Below, piece after piece: positions 22,894-35,699 of a stretch of DNA of 64,000 bases. The position numbers and the translations under genes are program-made. This DNA comes from Luzula sylvatica (taxonomy: Eukaryota > Streptophyta > Magnoliopsida > Poales > Juncaceae). The stretch is from contig OX326961.1 of assembly GCA_946800325.1 (NCBI GenBank), forward strand, positions 38,314,543-38,378,542. Reading direction: 5' to 3'. Below the pieces are notes generated by a model. It was not told the origin of the DNA. It saw nothing but the letters and a program-made list of their open reading frames with translations, and did not search any database. Positions within the stretch are counted from its first letter, which is position 1, and every line of letters begins with the position of its first letter.

Positions 22894-24439
22894 ATGGCCA
22901 AAATTAACCCAATCGTACAAAACTCATCTCCAAATATGATAAATATCGTCCCCAAATCAAACATCTCAAATTTCATCAACAAGTCATGTTGGATGCTCCA
23001 TCCCGAAAATTCCCATTGGTCCAAAAGGGATGGTGACCAAACGGATCGGGAAAGGCGAAAATCTCGACACGAAAAGAGACACGAGGACAAGAGACAAGAA
23101 GATCGCCAAAAATACAAAGGTAAGGAATCCAAAAAGAAAAAGACTTACAAAGAGAAGGTTGATTGTAGGTGGGGAGAAACGGACGGATCAACCTCATCAT
23201 CCGACTCGGATGGTCCATCGAGTCTACACACCGCTAACCTAGCCCTTATGGTAAGGATCGACTCTCCATCAATGAGCGATGTGTAAGCGGCAATTCAAAC
23301 TATCCGAATTGAACGAGGTCCAATCCCAACATCTCAAACACCCGTGGCCTTAAATGTCGAACCCTCTACTCCTACTGCAAAGTCGACACATGACCAAGGT
23401 CATGAGGTACGTATTGACTCTTCACTTAACATAGAATCATTACATCGACCTCAATATTCACCCTCGTTAAAATTAGAAATTGAGTCATGTGACGAGTTCT
23501 TAAGGGATGATGGTAACTCTCAACGAAATAGCGGTAAACTTGAGAGCTCGACACAAGCTCTCAAGGATAAGATAGCTTCTCTTGAACTATCCATTTTGGC
23601 ATTTAAATCTCAAATAAATGAATTTAAAGGTTTTTCGAAATGTGAGTGTCAAGCTTTAAAAGGCGAGATTTCTCACCTAAAAGTCGAACTTCAAAATTCT
23701 AAAATTGAAAATGATTCTTTGAAGAAGGCATGTGCATCCATTGCATCGAGTCCTCCTTCCTTGGATGAAATTTTGAAACTGTCATTCATGGGACAAAAGC
23801 CAAATGACAAATCCGATTTAGGATATAAGAAGAATAACGGTAATAAACCCGATTCTTCCAAATCCAAAAATCAAATATCAAGATGGGAGAACAATCGATT
23901 ACAGCAAAGGTAAAAATGTGAAAAAGGAAAAACCTAAACGTGTTAATTGTAACTATAGGAATAATCAATTCACACAAAACTCACAACCTAGACGTAACAA
24001 TTTGGGAAGAACCGAATGCTTATTCAAACGGGGATCAAATGGCTACTTCTATGAAGTGACTAATTATACCGAGGCGTCGTATCAAAAAGGGGCTCCCAAA
24101 CATTACACAAACTTACAAAAACATTTTCAACCAAAACACGTTCTACCGACCCGATTTGAATCAAACAAATTTAATTCAAATAAATTTCATCAAATGCCAA
24201 AATCGATAAATTCTAGGAGAAGTGACTCAAATAAACTCTCAAATTATTTCGTTAAGAGCTCCACAACCTCAAATTGTCCAACCGTGGCCTTTTGTAATTA
24301 TTGCTGCAAAATTGGTCACATCTCGACAAGTTGTGATCTTCGCAATCCAAAATTGACATCTAACGTCGTTTGGATGCGCAAAGATCGTCACACGATGGGC
24401 CCTTCTACCTCATATGGTGTTGGACCCCCTAGGGTTTAA
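22894..24439 (+). pseudogene. SIRE-like gag, disrupted
   Basis: Gag starts at ATG 22,894. The first 130 codons are mostly a charged R/K/D/E segment; the usual N-terminal UBN2-type Gag domain is largely missing, suggesting an internal deletion. A TAA at 23,284-23,286 interrupts the frame, which then reopens from 23,344 with a coiled-coil-like region (LKDKIASLELSILAFKSQI). After about 23,905 the frame shifts to that used at 23,918-24,439, which carries one CCHC knuckle (CNYCCKIGHISTSC). One in-frame stop, one frameshift and the missing domain make it non-functional. Confidence 0.85.
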
Positions 24440-24568
24440 GCCTGAATGTGACATTATACTCCCGCATATACCATACCATAAGCCAAATATTGAGGGGGAG
24501 TATAGTAAATAGGAATTCATATTAGTTTAATTTCAATTTATGGTTTAACTAATATGAATTTCTTATAG

Positions 24569-27500
24569 ATGGGCTTAACCTCCAAAACCAAGTCATCTAA
24601 GTGGTGTCTATATAGTGGTTGCTCTAGACACATGACTTGGGATCGAGAGATGTTTAAATCTCTTGAACCATTCAAGGGAGGAGACGTTACCTTCGGAGGA
24701 AATAAAAAAGGTAAAATTGTCGGTATCGGTTCCATAGGTACCTCAAATTGGACCCTAGAAAACGTCTATCTTGTAATAGGACTTAAACATAACCTAATTA
24801 GCATAAGCCAATTATGTGATGCCTGGTATTGTGTAAAATTCGATCAAATCTCATGTTTGATTGATCTAATGAAAGATAATATCACGGTATGCAAAGGAAC
24901 CCGACACGAAAATCTATACTACTTCGATTTTGAATCTTTCGTGCCGGGAATTCATTGTCTCACCGTATCGGAATCAGTATCTCGATTATGGCACAGACGA
25001 TTAGGCCACATTTGTATGAAAACTATCTATAGGTTATCCAAAAAGGAATTAGTTAGAGGATTACCATCTCATAAACTTGAATTAGAAGGGTTATGCGATG
25101 CGTGTGAAAAGGGTAAGCACACGAGGTCATCCGGGTTCAAATCGAAGAACATGGTCACCACAATCCGACCTCTCCAACTCATCCATCTCGATCTTTGCGG
25201 TCCACTAAGCGTCTCGAGCATAGGTAATAAAAGGTATATGTTTGTAATTGTGGATGATTATTCACGTTTCACATGGGTATATTATTTACTCCATAAAAGT
25301 GAAACGTGTGACAACTTTATCAAATTTTGCACACTTGTTGAAAATGAAAAAGGCACCTCAATTGTCACCGTTCGAAGTGACAATGGAGGTGAATTTAGAA
25401 ATGCGAAATTTGATGAATTTTGTCATAAAAAGGGATATATACGCGAATTTTCCGGTCCTCGCACACCTCAACAAAATGGTGTAGTTGAACGTAAAAATCG
25501 AACGTTAATTGAACTTGCTCGTACCATGCTAAATGAGCACCCTTCTCCAAAATACCTGTGGGCTGAAGCTGTTAACACCGCATGTCACGTGGTTAATCGA
25601 CTTAGCTTAAGGCCTATTTTGAAGAAGACGCCATATAAGCTATGGTATGGGAGAAATCCAAACGTCTCATATATGAGAGTGTTTGGATGCAAATGCTTTA
25701 TCTTTGACGAATTGAGTAATCGAGACAAACTCGATCCAAAATCCATTGAAAGAATCTTTGTCGGTTACTCAAGTACAAGTAAAGCATACCGGGTTTTCAT
25801 ACGATGTACTCAAGTCGTACGTGAATCCGTTCACGTGCATTTTGATGAAACTAAGAAAGAGACCGAGAAAGGTAACACAAGTGTAGGTGAAGTCAAGGAA
25901 ACGATCGCTAAATCACCAAAAGAACAAACCGAAGTCGAGTATCAATACCTTGATATCACACTTGATGAACCTCAAGTAGACAACAATGACCTTCAAGAAG
26001 AGGAAGAAGAAGAAAAAGAGATCGAAGCTCCTTACCAAATCCCTGAGGTTCTTCGAGAAGTAGCGGCTCATCCTCTCACTAACATCGTTGGAAATCCCCG
26101 AGACGGTGTGCAAACTCGGTCTCGTATCCACAACTATGTCGCTCATTGTGCATATATCTCTCACATCGAGCCAAAATCGTTCAAGGAAGCAAATCTAGAT
26201 GAAAATTGGATTATCGTAATGCAAGAAGAATTGGAGCAATTCGAGAGAAATCAAGTTTGGACGTTGGTTCCGAGACCTATAACTCGATCGATCAAAGGGA
26301 CTCGATGGATTTATCGAAATAAACTCGATGAACATGGAAATGTGGTACAAAATAAGGCAAGACTCGTCGCTCAAGGATTCAAACAACAAGAAGGAATCGA
26401 TTTCGAAGAAACCTTTGCCCCAGTCGCCCGATTAGAAGCAATACGACTCCTCCTAGCTTACGCCGCTATCGAGGGGTTTACGCTTTTCCAAATGGACGTT
26501 AAGAGTGCATTTCTCAACGGTGAAATCGAAGAAGAAGTCTACGTCGAACAACCACCTGGATTAAAGGATCCAAAATTCCCCGATTACGTGTGCAAACTGT
26601 CCAAAGCTCTATACAGTTTAAAACAAGCCCCTCGAGCATGGTACGATTGCCTTTCCTCGTTTCTCACCACGAATGGATTTGTTCGAGGGATAATCGACAC
26701 CACACTCTTCACACGTAAAAAGGGAGTATCTATTCTACTTGTTCAAATTTACGTAGATGATATTATTTTTGGATCTAGTGACTCGGCAATTGCCGAAGAA
26801 TTTTCTATTCTTATGAAAAGTGAGTTTGCCATGAGCATGGGAGAACTAAAATTCTTCCTAGGCCTTCAAGTCAAACAATCTTCCGACGGAATCTTCGTAA
26901 ATCAATCCAAGTATACTCGCGAATTACTCAAGAGATTCGAGTTAGATCACACCAAAACGAGTGATACTCCAATGGCCAAGGAATCCAAATTGGATGCAGA
27001 CGAAGATGGTGAGTCTTTTGATATCACGGCATATCGAGGAATGATCGGAAGCCTTCTTTATCTCACTGCTAGTCGACCCGACATTATGTTCGCCGTATGT
27101 TTGTGCGCTCGATTTCAAGCAAACCCCAAGGTATCGCACTATAATGCCGTCAAACGTATATTTCGATATTTGAAAGGTACAATCGAACTTGGGATTTGGT
27201 ACGGGCATAGTGGAAATCTAAACCTAGTAGGGTACACGAATGCGGACTTTGCCGGTTCCCGAGTTGACTGTAAAAGCACGAGTGGTACGTGTCAATTCCT
27301 AGGCGGATCACTTGTCTCATGGTCAAGCCGAAAGCAACACTCCGTTGCCCTATCAACGGCCGAGGCCGAATATGTGGCGGCCGGAAGTTGCTGTGCACAA
27401 CTATTATGGTTAAATCAAATTCTCAGAGACTACGGTTTAAACTTCCGCAAAATCCCCATATTATGCGACAACAATAGCGCCATATGCATTTCGAAAAACC

Positions 27501-27694
27501 CCGTCTACCATTCACGAACCAAGCACATCGACATACGTCACCATTTCATTCGGGATCATGTGGAAAAAGGTGATGTCCGACTCGAATGGATAGAGACGCA
27601 CGATCAAATTGCTGACATTTTCACCAAGCCTTTGCCATTTGCGCCATTTTCCAATCTACGACTAAAGCTAGGTATGTTATCTCAAAAATATTAA
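24569..27694 (+). CDS. SIRE-like pol polyprotein (protease remnant, integrase, RT, RNase H)
   Basis: A 1,041-codon open frame. Residues about 8-25 are the protease start, but the catalytic Asp of the D-S/T-G triad is Tyr at residue 15 (LYSGCSRHM), so proteolysis should fail. The integrase zinc segment (WHRRLGH, then CDACEKGKH) precedes the core, with acidic residues in HLDLCGP (about 207), RSDNGGEF (about 268) and VERKNR (about 306). The reverse transcriptase starts near 544 and carries YVDD at about 727. RNase H has [12 protein letters not shown] (about 927), CDNNSA and [10 protein letters not shown]. Integrase, RT and RNase H all look intact. It shares a frame with the last gag segment but is separated from it by a stop at 24,437. 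Confidence 0.93.
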   Translation: MGLTSKTKSSKWCLYSGCSRHMTWDREMFKSLEPFKGGDVTFGGNKKGKIVGIGSIGTSNWTLENVYLVIGLKHNLISISQLCDAWYCVKFDQISCLIDLMKDNITVCKGTRHENLYYFDFESFVPGIHCLTVSESVSRLWHRRLGHICMKTIYRLSKKELVRGLPSHKLELEGLCDACEKGKHTRSSGFKSKNMVTTIRPLQLIHLDLCGPLSVSSIGNKRYMFVIVDDYSRFTWVYYLLHKSETCDNFIKFCTLVENEKGTSIVTVRSDNGGEFRNAKFDEFCHKKGYIREFSGPRTPQQNGVVERKNRTLIELARTMLNEHPSPKYLWAEAVNTACHVVNRLSLRPILKKTPYKLWYGRNPNVSYMRVFGCKCFIFDELSNRDKLDPKSIERIFVGYSSTSKAYRVFIRCTQVVRESVHVHFDETKKETEKGNTSVGEVKETIAKSPKEQTEVEYQYLDITLDEPQVDNNDLQEEEEEEKEIEAPYQIPEVLREVAAHPLTNIVGNPRDGVQTRSRIHNYVAHCAYISHIEPKSFKEANLDENWIIVMQEELEQFERNQVWTLVPRPITRSIKGTRWIYRNKLDEHGNVVQNKARLVAQGFKQQEGIDFEETFAPVARLEAIRLLLAYAAIEGFTLFQMDVKSAFLNGEIEEEVYVEQPPGLKDPKFPDYVCKLSKALYSLKQAPRAWYDCLSSFLTTNGFVRGIIDTTLFTRKKGVSILLVQIYVDDIIFGSSDSAIAEEFSILMKSEFAMSMGELKFFLGLQVKQSSDGIFVNQSKYTRELLKRFELDHTKTSDTPMAKESKLDADEDGESFDITAYRGMIGSLLYLTASRPDIMFAVCLCARFQANPKVSHYNAVKRIFRYLKGTIELGIWYGHSGNLNLVGYTNADFAGSRVDCKSTSGTCQFLGGSLVSWSSRKQHSVALSTAEAEYVAAGSCCAQLLWLNQILRDYGLNFRKIPILCDNNSAICISKNPVYHSRTKHIDIRHHFIRDHVEKGDVRLEWIETHDQIADIFTKPLPFAPFSNLRLKLGMLSQKY

Positions 27695-27829
27695 AATTCG
27701 TGCATGAGTGGTAGATTTCTATGTCATATCATCCTACGTGTACAAACATGTTTGTAAATATAAAAACTATATTATTGAAGTCCTAGTAGAATCACTTTTG
27801 GTCTATTCCCTGATCACCTCACAGTGCCA

Positions 27830-27868
27830 AGTGCGTTCGAACGAATCGAATGTTCGTTCGGAACGCAC
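27830..27868 (+). promoter_or_regulatory. Palindrome pair upstream of the polypurine tract
   Basis: Two more palindromes of the LTR type, GCGTTCGAACGAATC and GTTCGTTCGGAACGCAC, lie in the untranslated segment between pol and the 3' LTR. Confidence 0.6.
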
Positions 27869-28095
27869 TCACATACATTAATTTGCTTGAAAAATGTGAT
27901 TTTTTTTCTTCTACGAGCCCATACATTCATAAAAAATTCATTTATTGAGGGGGAGCTCGTATTTAGGGGAAGCCTTCCGTGGTTGAAGTTTCATTGGCCC
28001 TTTTGATCACTTTCAAAATGGGGAGAAACGATCATACGGAAAGTTCTCCATGAAAAGTCGAAACTCTCCAAATCGACGGTGTTTTGAAATTAATC

Positions 28096-28108
28096 AAAAG
28101 GGGGAGTT
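28096..28108 (+). other. Polypurine tract, element 2
   Basis: AAAAGGGGGAGTT directly precedes the 3' LTR. Confidence 0.9.
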
Positions 28109-29399
28109 TGTTGGTTCAAATTTCCTAATGGTTTGATTATTTCAAAACACTGTCATTACTAACGTTCACATCGAGAAAGTGTGTAGGATAACGCAGGTAC
28201 GACACGAAGATGATGAAGAGCTTCAAAGTCACAAGAAGCACAACAAAAGAAGATTAGAAGGAAGGCCCTTGAAGCATATCAAGAATCAAGATGTAGAAGC
28301 CTTCCGTGAGTGGGATTCGCCACAAATAAACCATAGGTAAAAACCAAGTAGACCTCGAGTACAATCATGTTCAAATAACGAAGAGTTCAATCCAGTGTCA
28401 AGTTAGTTGGAACGAATTTCGAGTTCGTTCTAAACGAACTACAAGTTCGTTCTGAACGAACCTAAAGTTCGTCGTGAACGAACTTGGTAAAAATATAGAA
28501 ATCTATCACTTGATTGAACCAATCTTATTACAGTAGTGTGTGCGTTCGAACGAACAATGTATTCGTTCGAACGAACCCTAAGTTCGTTCACTCACAAGTT
28601 AAGTGCGTTGAACGAATATCAATACTGTAATTGGACAAAAACAATGTATAATTGAGTTCGTTGGAACGAACACTTTGTTCGTTCGAACGGACAGTCAAAA
28701 GTACAATTGCGTTATTTGAAACGGCTAGTTCAAATTACTGTGCGTTCAGAACGAAAGATTGAGCGTTCGAACGGACTAGTAATTTTCTGTAGGGTTTCTA
28801 TAGAGAGTATAAATAGAAACCCTCAAGGAGTTTTCTCTCACCGATTTTTCAGATATTACACATTCAATACACTTGAGAGAAAACCCTAGAAGCCGTGATA
28901 AGCCATATCCTTTGATTGCTTTGAGAAACCCCTCTAGATCATTGATCTAATTTCGAAATCCCTCCACTAATCGTTTCCCACTCACATGACCGATCACGTT
29001 GTAGTTTGATTAGTGAAAAGTGTATTAGGCTAGTGCAAGAAACTCGTAAGAAACCTAGCTATAGATCGATAGAAAGCATGTAAATCGATCTAGGCAAACC
29101 TTGTAATCGAGTGAGTTGGAATTCAATCGAAAGCCAAAAATAGGCACAAGGCATTTCCGGAGACGTAGGTACTCGCAACTAATTGAGTCGGTCAATTAAG
29201 CGAGTAAATGGTGAGTTAAAGCTACATAGCAACCACCTACCGAACTTCGTTAAAAAACATCTTGTGTTCAAGTGTTTACGGTATCATCTATCTCATTTAA
29301 ATCATCATTTATTCCGCATAGTAAATTAGGTAATTAGATATAGTAATTTGACGGTAGATTACCGAATTTAACCCCCCTCTAGGTTAGAATTAACCAACA
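28109..29399 (+). repeat. 3' LTR, SIRE-like element 2
   Basis: 1,291 bp, the same length as the 5' LTR. The palindrome array is at 28,411-28,778. One GTTCG palindrome block differs between the two LTRs (GAACGAACTACAAGTTCG against GAACGAACCTAAAGTTCG). Confidence 0.95.
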
Positions 29400-29403
29400 C
29401 TTT

Positions 29404-29407
<4 letters not shown>

Positions 29408-29452
<45 letters not shown>
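29408..29452. repeat. (TA)n microsatellite
   Basis: About 22 TA units inside the right part of the hAT MITE, next to the retrotransposon insertion site. Confidence 0.95.
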
Positions 29453-29455
<3 letters not shown>

Positions 29456-29890
29456 GTGACCTAAACGATATATATGATTATATTTAAACGTAATTTTACT
29501 ATTGTGATTTTAAATCACTCAGAAATCATTAATTTGTATATGATTTTTCAACAAATATCAAATATAATAAATAAAAATAATATATAATATACGTATCCGG
29601 ATCCGGTTCCGAATACTCGAATCCGATTCCGAGTATCCGGATCCTAAAAATATCCGGTTCCGGAACACGAATCCGGTCCCCGCACCAAAATCGAATATCG
29701 AATCCGGTTTCGGATCCTAAAATTAGCAACCAGATCCATATCCGGATCCACTCGGATCCGGATATTTTTTTCGAATCCGGATATTTCTTCGGATACGGTT
29801 CGGGTCGGTTCGGGCAATATCCACACCATTGACATCCCTACCGTTATGATACACTGTATCCGTAACATTATATGTAATTTATATACGATA

Positions 29891-30557
29891 TTTAGATTTT
29901 TCAAGGGTGGAAATGAAATTGCCTCGAAGAATAATTGGGTCCGGCAAGGATGGTCCACATACTGACAACATGTCCACCTCATCCAACTCAGATGGGACCC
30001 ACTTCATGATTCCTCAATTTGCTAAACAATTAAATGTTGATGCGGATCAGTTGCAGCTTGAAAATAATGCACATAACATATTATTTTGTGCATATATTCT
30101 CTTACTTTCTTGAATTATGTTCATATCCTTGCAAAATAACTAATGCAGTCCCATAGTAGAGTTATATTTCATGTCGAACGTCTCATTCTTAGATTAATTG
30201 AGGTTTTATACGTAAATAACCCAAGAAGCTGACGAGGACTCATGGATTCTTAGATTCGATCGGACGGCTTGGATTCCTTTTCACTTCTTTATGACCCCCC
30301 TTTCTTCTCTCCTTTTCTCATTCCAAAACTCTCATTCTCTCCCTCCCTCTCCCTCACTCCCCCCAATGGCCTATTTCTCTCTCAAACTCATTCAACCTCC
30401 CTCTCTTCTCTGCACTTAGCACCACACATCTCTTCTCTCTTTCCTCAACACCCTCACCATAACCTACGACCAAAGCTTACTTCACAAGAGAGGGAAGAAA
30501 AAAAAAACAGCAACGAGAGTCATCGATCGGGAGAGAGAAAGAGGGAGAGTGTGTAAG
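29891..30557 (+). promoter_or_regulatory. Upstream region and CT-rich 5' UTR of the FLZ gene
   Basis: The 250 bases before the start codon are strongly pyrimidine-rich (CTCTCCCTCCCTCTCCCTCACTC), typical of plant 5' leaders. I see no clear TATA box. The recent hAT/SIRE nest ends only about 700 bp upstream of the ATG. Confidence 0.45.
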
Positions 30558-31098
30558 ATGATGCTAGGAAAAAGACAGAGGCCAGCGATGAGAAAAACGA
30601 CGAGCATGACCGAGTTCACCCTAGACGCCATTTTTTCAGAGATGGACTCATCCAAACCGGCCGATGAGAACCACAACCATGTAGTAACAGCCAAGCAACC
30701 AGAATGGATGAGGCATGTTGGCCCCACCGGCAGCATGCTCTCCCCGCGTGGAAGGCACCGAACAAGCTCCGGCGATTTCTATGCAATGGAAACCTCCTCT
30801 TTTTTGAAATCTTGTGGCATGTGTAATCGCCATCTCGCCCCTGGCCGTGATATATTCATGTATAGGTATGCATATATTATCTTTTTGGAAGATCTATTTA
30901 AATCGTGAACAAAACTTATGTAGTAAAATTTTGTTTTGTTTGAGTAGGGGGGAAATTGCATTTTGTAGCTCGGAATGCAGGCAGGATCAAATGAACCAAG
31001 ATGAGCTCAGAGAAAAATGCGCCATGAATTCCATGGTACAAACTGGAAACGCCGGTTCCGACCAGTCCGGAACCGGCGGAACCATGGCGGCGGCTTAA
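30558..31098 (+). CDS. FCS-like zinc finger (FLZ, DUF581) protein, two exons
   Basis: Exon 1 is 30,558-30,865 and exon 2 is 30,948-31,098. The 82-bp intron is GT-AG and splits an Arg codon, giving 152 aa. The FLZ domain spans about residues 81-125. Its zinc ligands are C86 and C89 (SCGMC) and C109 and C113 in FCSSEC, with the GRDIFMYRG segment between them. The intron falls inside this domain, as is common for FLZ genes. The first ATG (MMLGKRQRP) was chosen because the frame upstream has no other ATG. Known FLZ proteins are plant-specific adaptors that bind SnRK1 kinase subunits and respond to sugar, energy and ABA signals; that role is inferred here. The C-terminal tail is Gly/Ser/Thr-rich and unstructured. 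Splice sites and domain are intact, so the gene looks functional. Confidence 0.93.
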
Positions 31099-32007
31099 TA
31101 AAAAACTTTCCCTTACACTATTGTGCATATTTAGTTTTATACTTTTGCCGAGAACGAAATGTTTACATCTAATTCGCGAGAAGAGGCGGAATTGAAATCG
31201 AAGTGGTGTCTTTTACGGGTTTTTCCCCCTTTTAGGGTTATAATTGGTTCTTGTAATCTCAAGTTGTTATGTATGGTTTCCATTTTTGATGATGCGAAGG
31301 AGATGGTTGTGCACTTTGTTCAATCGTTATTCATTCATTATTATTATTATTATTATTGAGTTTTCACTTATTATTTGAGATGAATCTTGCATTTTTTTTG
31401 TACAAATTAAACCTAAATATATAATACTATGGCACTAATAAAAATATATTTGAGAAGTAGTATTTTCAGAGATGAAGAATGAATGAATGAATGATATGAA
31501 GAAGCTTATACTTGGGAAGACTTCTTAATAACAATATAATTCTCAAATAATTATTAGGTTGATATTTTGTGTACATGAACATGATGAATGGTCCATGATG
31601 TCAATTATAGAGGCATTTTAGATGGAACCAATGAGGGGTCGAGTTGGTGCTGGCAAGGCAGGGTTCATAATTGCTCGATTTCTATTGAATGCAAGTATGT
31701 CGACATAATGTTGACATGTATACATATTAGTCCAACATTTTCCTACATATTATCATTATAAATAAATAATATGTGTAGCTATCTGTACTGCATTATATAC
31801 TAAATACAGTGCATTCAATTATAGTACATAGACATAGACTGTGTACATTATAGAAAGCACTGTGTATTTTAAAATAATTTTTGCTATATTATAATTATAA
31901 TTTACAAATGTTACATTTTCTTGCCACTCGGTGAGGGCAAATCAAGAATTTGTACTCACTTAAAAGGAAAAAGACATGCATTTTTTTTTTCTTGGTTTGT
32001 ACGTCAT
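31099..32007. other. 3' region of the FLZ gene and unassigned sequence
   Basis: An (ATT)n tract lies at about 31,337-31,358. No other gene is recognised. Confidence 0.4.
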
Positions 32008-32480
32008 GTTGCACGGATACTGATACGGATAACGTATTCGACACGATACGAATACGGAGTTACGATAATTTTCAAAAAAACATAAGATACGATACGTCAA
32101 TTATATATAATATTTTATTATTTATTAATTATAATTTACATATTTAATATTTTTATATATTATGTATTTGACATATAATATATTAAAATTTTATTTTTAC
32201 ATAGATAACTTCTTATTAAGTAAATGTTTATTATATTTAGCTATTTATTTATATGTATTACTCACTTATTTCGATTTCAAATTTTTAATTTTAGTTTTCA
32301 AGTACATTTATTTATACTTTAGAAGTATCCGACAAATATTTGGAAGTATCCGAGAAGTATTCGTTATTATTTTGAAATAAAATATTCGGATACGCCTCGT
32401 GGAGTATTCGATACGTATCCGACGAATATCAGTATCCGATACGATACGGCTTGATTTTCGAAGTATCCGTACAAACGTAC
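32008..32480 (+). repeat. 'GGATACG' dispersed repeat, copy C
   Basis: It begins GTTGCACGGATACTGATACGG and has CGATAATTTTCAAAAAA soon after. The centre is AT-rich, and it closes with CGGATACGCC and CGTATCCGACGAATATC. This is the same architecture as copies A, B and E. Confidence 0.7.
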
Positions 32481-34465
32481 GTCTACCAAATAGAAGAAAA
32501 TAATATGATTACGAATTTAAAAAAGTAACATTTGCGAACTTCAGAGAAAAACTACTTTAAAAATGTACATGTAAAATCATTGGTCAATAATTTTGGTTCC
32601 AAAATGTGCAGAAATTAAGTCTTACTATAAATGTACATGAATTAATGGCAAAAGTTCAAGAATTAGTGTGAAGGAAAAATGATTTAAGCCCTGTAAATAA
32701 TAATAGAAATTGTGTAGAGAAAAAATAAAACTAATATAGAAATTAGTATCATTAAAATGACAGGAAATTGACAAGTTAGGCAACAAATTCAAATGCAAAC
32801 ATTATTGGCCTGAAACTGAAAGGGGCCACAGTTGTCTCTAAACTCACACTAATCTTCTGTGACGAATTCTATGCAGATAAAACGAATCATCATCTAATCT
32901 CACATATTCACGGATCCGACGACAACGCAAAAAAAAAAACTAATTACTTACATTTTTTCTTATTTATGCAGGAGAAAAGCTATATTTTAAAATTAAATAA
33001 ATGTCAGACAGAAGAGAAATTTCGAAGAAAAAAAAAACGCTTCTTACAAAATAAATCAATACTAAACTGTAATTTATCTCGACGAAGTTAGTGCAGTGAA
33101 ATATGTAAACGAGAACGAATGAATCACATAATTTTATATTGATCATAATTGCATCATTCCTTAGCAATACACCATAATCCGTAGAAGATCTAAGATGCAA
33201 AGTCAATAATAATTTATCACGGCTTATTAATTGATTCAAGAGGCTATATTAATAATAGTAAACAATAAAGTAAGTATTATATTATCATAAAACATATTTT
33301 CAAAAAAAATATTATCATAAAACATTTAATAAGCACTAATTAGTCAAATCTGACGTGTAACCTTCGAGCTTCTCTTATTTTGCTGTGTGACGTACTCCAC
33401 TTGGAATATTAGAAAGGAAAAGGGAAGCATATAAATCGATCCAATTGAGGAAAAATTTATATAAAGTTATGATGTAACAATATTTTTCATAAAGTATAAG
33501 AATAAGAATCATTAACAGAAGTTGTGACGTTATGGTTAACCTGTGGAAGAAAGATACTTCATTGGTTTATAATTTATATCAATATCAATATCATCACCAA
33601 AAGAGAAAACAAAACTAAAATATTGATATTTTCCAATTAATGTCAATGTAGGTATACGTTGCACCGAAACAAACATGAGTATGGCATATCAGGTATGATG
33701 CCTTAACAACAAGTATTTTGAATTCAAAACATGACATGAATAAGAATAATCATACATTATTTTTCAAGAAAAAGAACAATCATACATTGGTGCAGGAAGT
33801 GAGGTGATTGATTAGCGGGTTAATAAGATCATTGAGATCGTTTGGATTCTGTATCGTCCGGGATTTAGGCTGTTTGTTTGAGCATCGGTTCAATCGGGTT
33901 TCACGTTGCAGTATTACGAGTCTTTCTAATCTCGTGCCGTTCTTGTTCCAGATCATTCTTATTCCAGAATCGTTTGATTTTCGAGTTATTCAAGTCCTAA
34001 AACATTTGATTTCCTGGTCATTTGAATTTCGACGAGTTAATTCTGCGTTTGAAACATTTGATTTGGTAATTTAGATTTGTGATTCGGGTAATTTCTTTTG
34101 TACTTTGAATAATACATTATGTAGTGTTAACTTTTTGTGATTTGCATGTTCACTATTAACATATTTGTTTTAGCGTGTCGGTCGTAGCAATAAATTTTCG
34201 AGTCGTACTTCACTAGTGTCCTGGGTCAATCAGGTATCATGTTCTTTCAGTCGTGTGACGGGTTATTCGAGTTTCGTGATGTTCAAATTTCGGTTCATAA
34301 AAGTTAGGGACAATTCGGGTTTCGGATCATCTTGGATTTGATTGTTTGGGTTCGTTTCGAGTCGCTGCTTTTTAGTTTTTATGTATTTTTCATTCCGGGT
34401 TCGTGTTTGGATGATTTTTTCGGGTCATATATGGTATTAAAAAATAGTTATCCTAGTTATATTTT
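32481..34465. other. Unassigned AT-rich stretch
   Basis: No gene is recognised. From about 33,800 to 34,420 the sequence is richer in TCGGGTT and TCGTTTGATTT words, which open several short frames (33,808-34,074, 34,332-34,535) without domain content. Confidence 0.35.
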
Positions 34466-34474
34466 GAAAGTGTC

Positions 34475-34688
34475 CAGTGACGGATCTATTAAGGGACTAG
34501 AGGGCAACGCCCCCTCCCCCCCTCTAGATTTTTGATCGGTATTATATAATTATGTGATTATGTTAGTGTATTTTATTATAAAATTGGAAAATTATGTACT
34601 CACGCCCCACCAAATTTTTTTGAAAATTTCTCATAATTACTTTTCCTAAATTACCATCCCCCAGTGATAACGGACATGATCCGCCACG
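34475..34688. mobile_element. Short hAT-like MITE, 214 bp
   Basis: The left end CAGTGACGGATC and right end GATCCGCCACG are imperfect inverted repeats, flanked by an exact duplication GAAAGTGTC (34,466-34,474 and 34,689-34,697; 8 or 9 bp depending on the boundary). The interior has GGGCAACGCCCCCTCCCCCC. It is non-coding. Confidence 0.8.
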
Positions 34689-34697
34689 GAAAGTGTC

Positions 34698-35524
34698 CGG
34701 AAAATATATTGGTTTATTCGGGATGTATATAATAGTTAACTATTAAAATGATATGATGTTTCATGTGGATATTTCATGTCTATCGCATTAGTATTTGTGT
34801 TTCGATTCTTCAAAATTTGAGAAATATCTCTGTACTATAGATTTGGCCCTTTTATTTTTATCATTTTTTAAACATCTCTAAATGACTCCATCGTCCTAAT
34901 ACGTTTAGATAAGAAAAATATGATCGTCTCATTTTGAAGGCAATAATAAATAATAAATGTGACTTTTTTATGTTTATCTATTTTCTAATTTATTATCTAT
35001 TTGTTTAATATATACTTATTTCTAATACATACATATATGTTAAACCGAACCTATTTAGTCGTGTACAATATCACATTTAATAGTAATTGCAAAATATCAA
35101 TGATCTCATAACCTAGTTGTTAAGTATTTGATACAAGATATCAAAAATATTGATAATGGTTCAATCTCCATTGATATCACAAATAAAATATGAAATTAAA
35201 AATATTCATGATTCATGAATTATGTTTCACTTCAAAATTAAAAAAATACTAACTACAAAATATTATTTTATTGATAGAATGAGCAAAATGTAAGGGGACT
35301 TGGTATCACTACTCAGTTAGTTAACCAACTATAAAATGTGAGTAAATTTAAACCATTGCTTTATTTTTAATAGTGCAAAGATGTTAATCTATGTGACTAT
35401 GTAAGTGCCCTTTTAACTATTTACAAATAATCATTACTTCAATCATAGATTTGTATTACTCACATTAAACTTAAAATACATGGAATTGGATTAAAATTAA
35501 ATATATCATTTAATGATTTTGCTA
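34698..35524. other. Unassigned stretch with possible SINE remnants
   Basis: CATAACCTAGTTGTTAAGTATTTGATAC (35,107) and GGTATCACTACTCAGTTAGTTAACC (35,301) resemble polymerase III A-box heads of plant SINEs. Both lack a clean B box, so the assignment is weak. Confidence 0.25.
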
Positions 35525-35699
35525 TTATAATGAATAATGCATGTTACATTTTTTTTGTGCATCAAAGGCCCTTAGGCAATATATATACAGAAAATCACCA
35601 TTACATATAGTTGACGTAGAACTTAATAGCGACAAGATAATAAAACGGACACTCCAAAAGAGGACATATAAGCTGAATAATTGCATAACACGAAATACA

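Larger units (their letters stand above)
21536..29399 (+). mobile_element. SIRE-like Ty1/copia retrotransposon 2, 7.9 kb
   Basis: Two 1,291-bp LTRs start TGTTGGTTCAAATTTCC and end AATCAACA/AACCAACA. They are flanked by the 5-bp duplication CTTTT (21,531-21,535 and 29,400-29,404). The LTRs are about 98% identical by eye, so the insertion is fairly recent. The order is PBS, gag, protease, integrase, RT, RNase H, PPT. LTR length, the coiled-coil Gag tail and the pol sequence point to the SIRE/Maximus lineage. No env-like ORF fits in the 414 bp between pol and the 3' LTR. Gag is broken and the protease active-site Asp is replaced, so this copy is unlikely to move by itself. Confidence 0.95.
21315..29840. 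mobile_element. hAT-type MITE split by a SIRE-like retrotransposon
   Basis: The left end TAGGGGTGTCAACGG and right end CCATTGACATCCCTA form an inverted repeat. They are flanked by the exact 8-bp duplication CCGTTATG (21,307-21,314 and 29,841-29,848). Subterminal arrays of CGGATACGGATACGG and GGATCCGGTTCGG fill both sides. Removing the retrotransposon (21,536-29,399 plus one CTTTT copy) leaves about 660 bp, a normal size for such elements. Confidence 0.93.
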
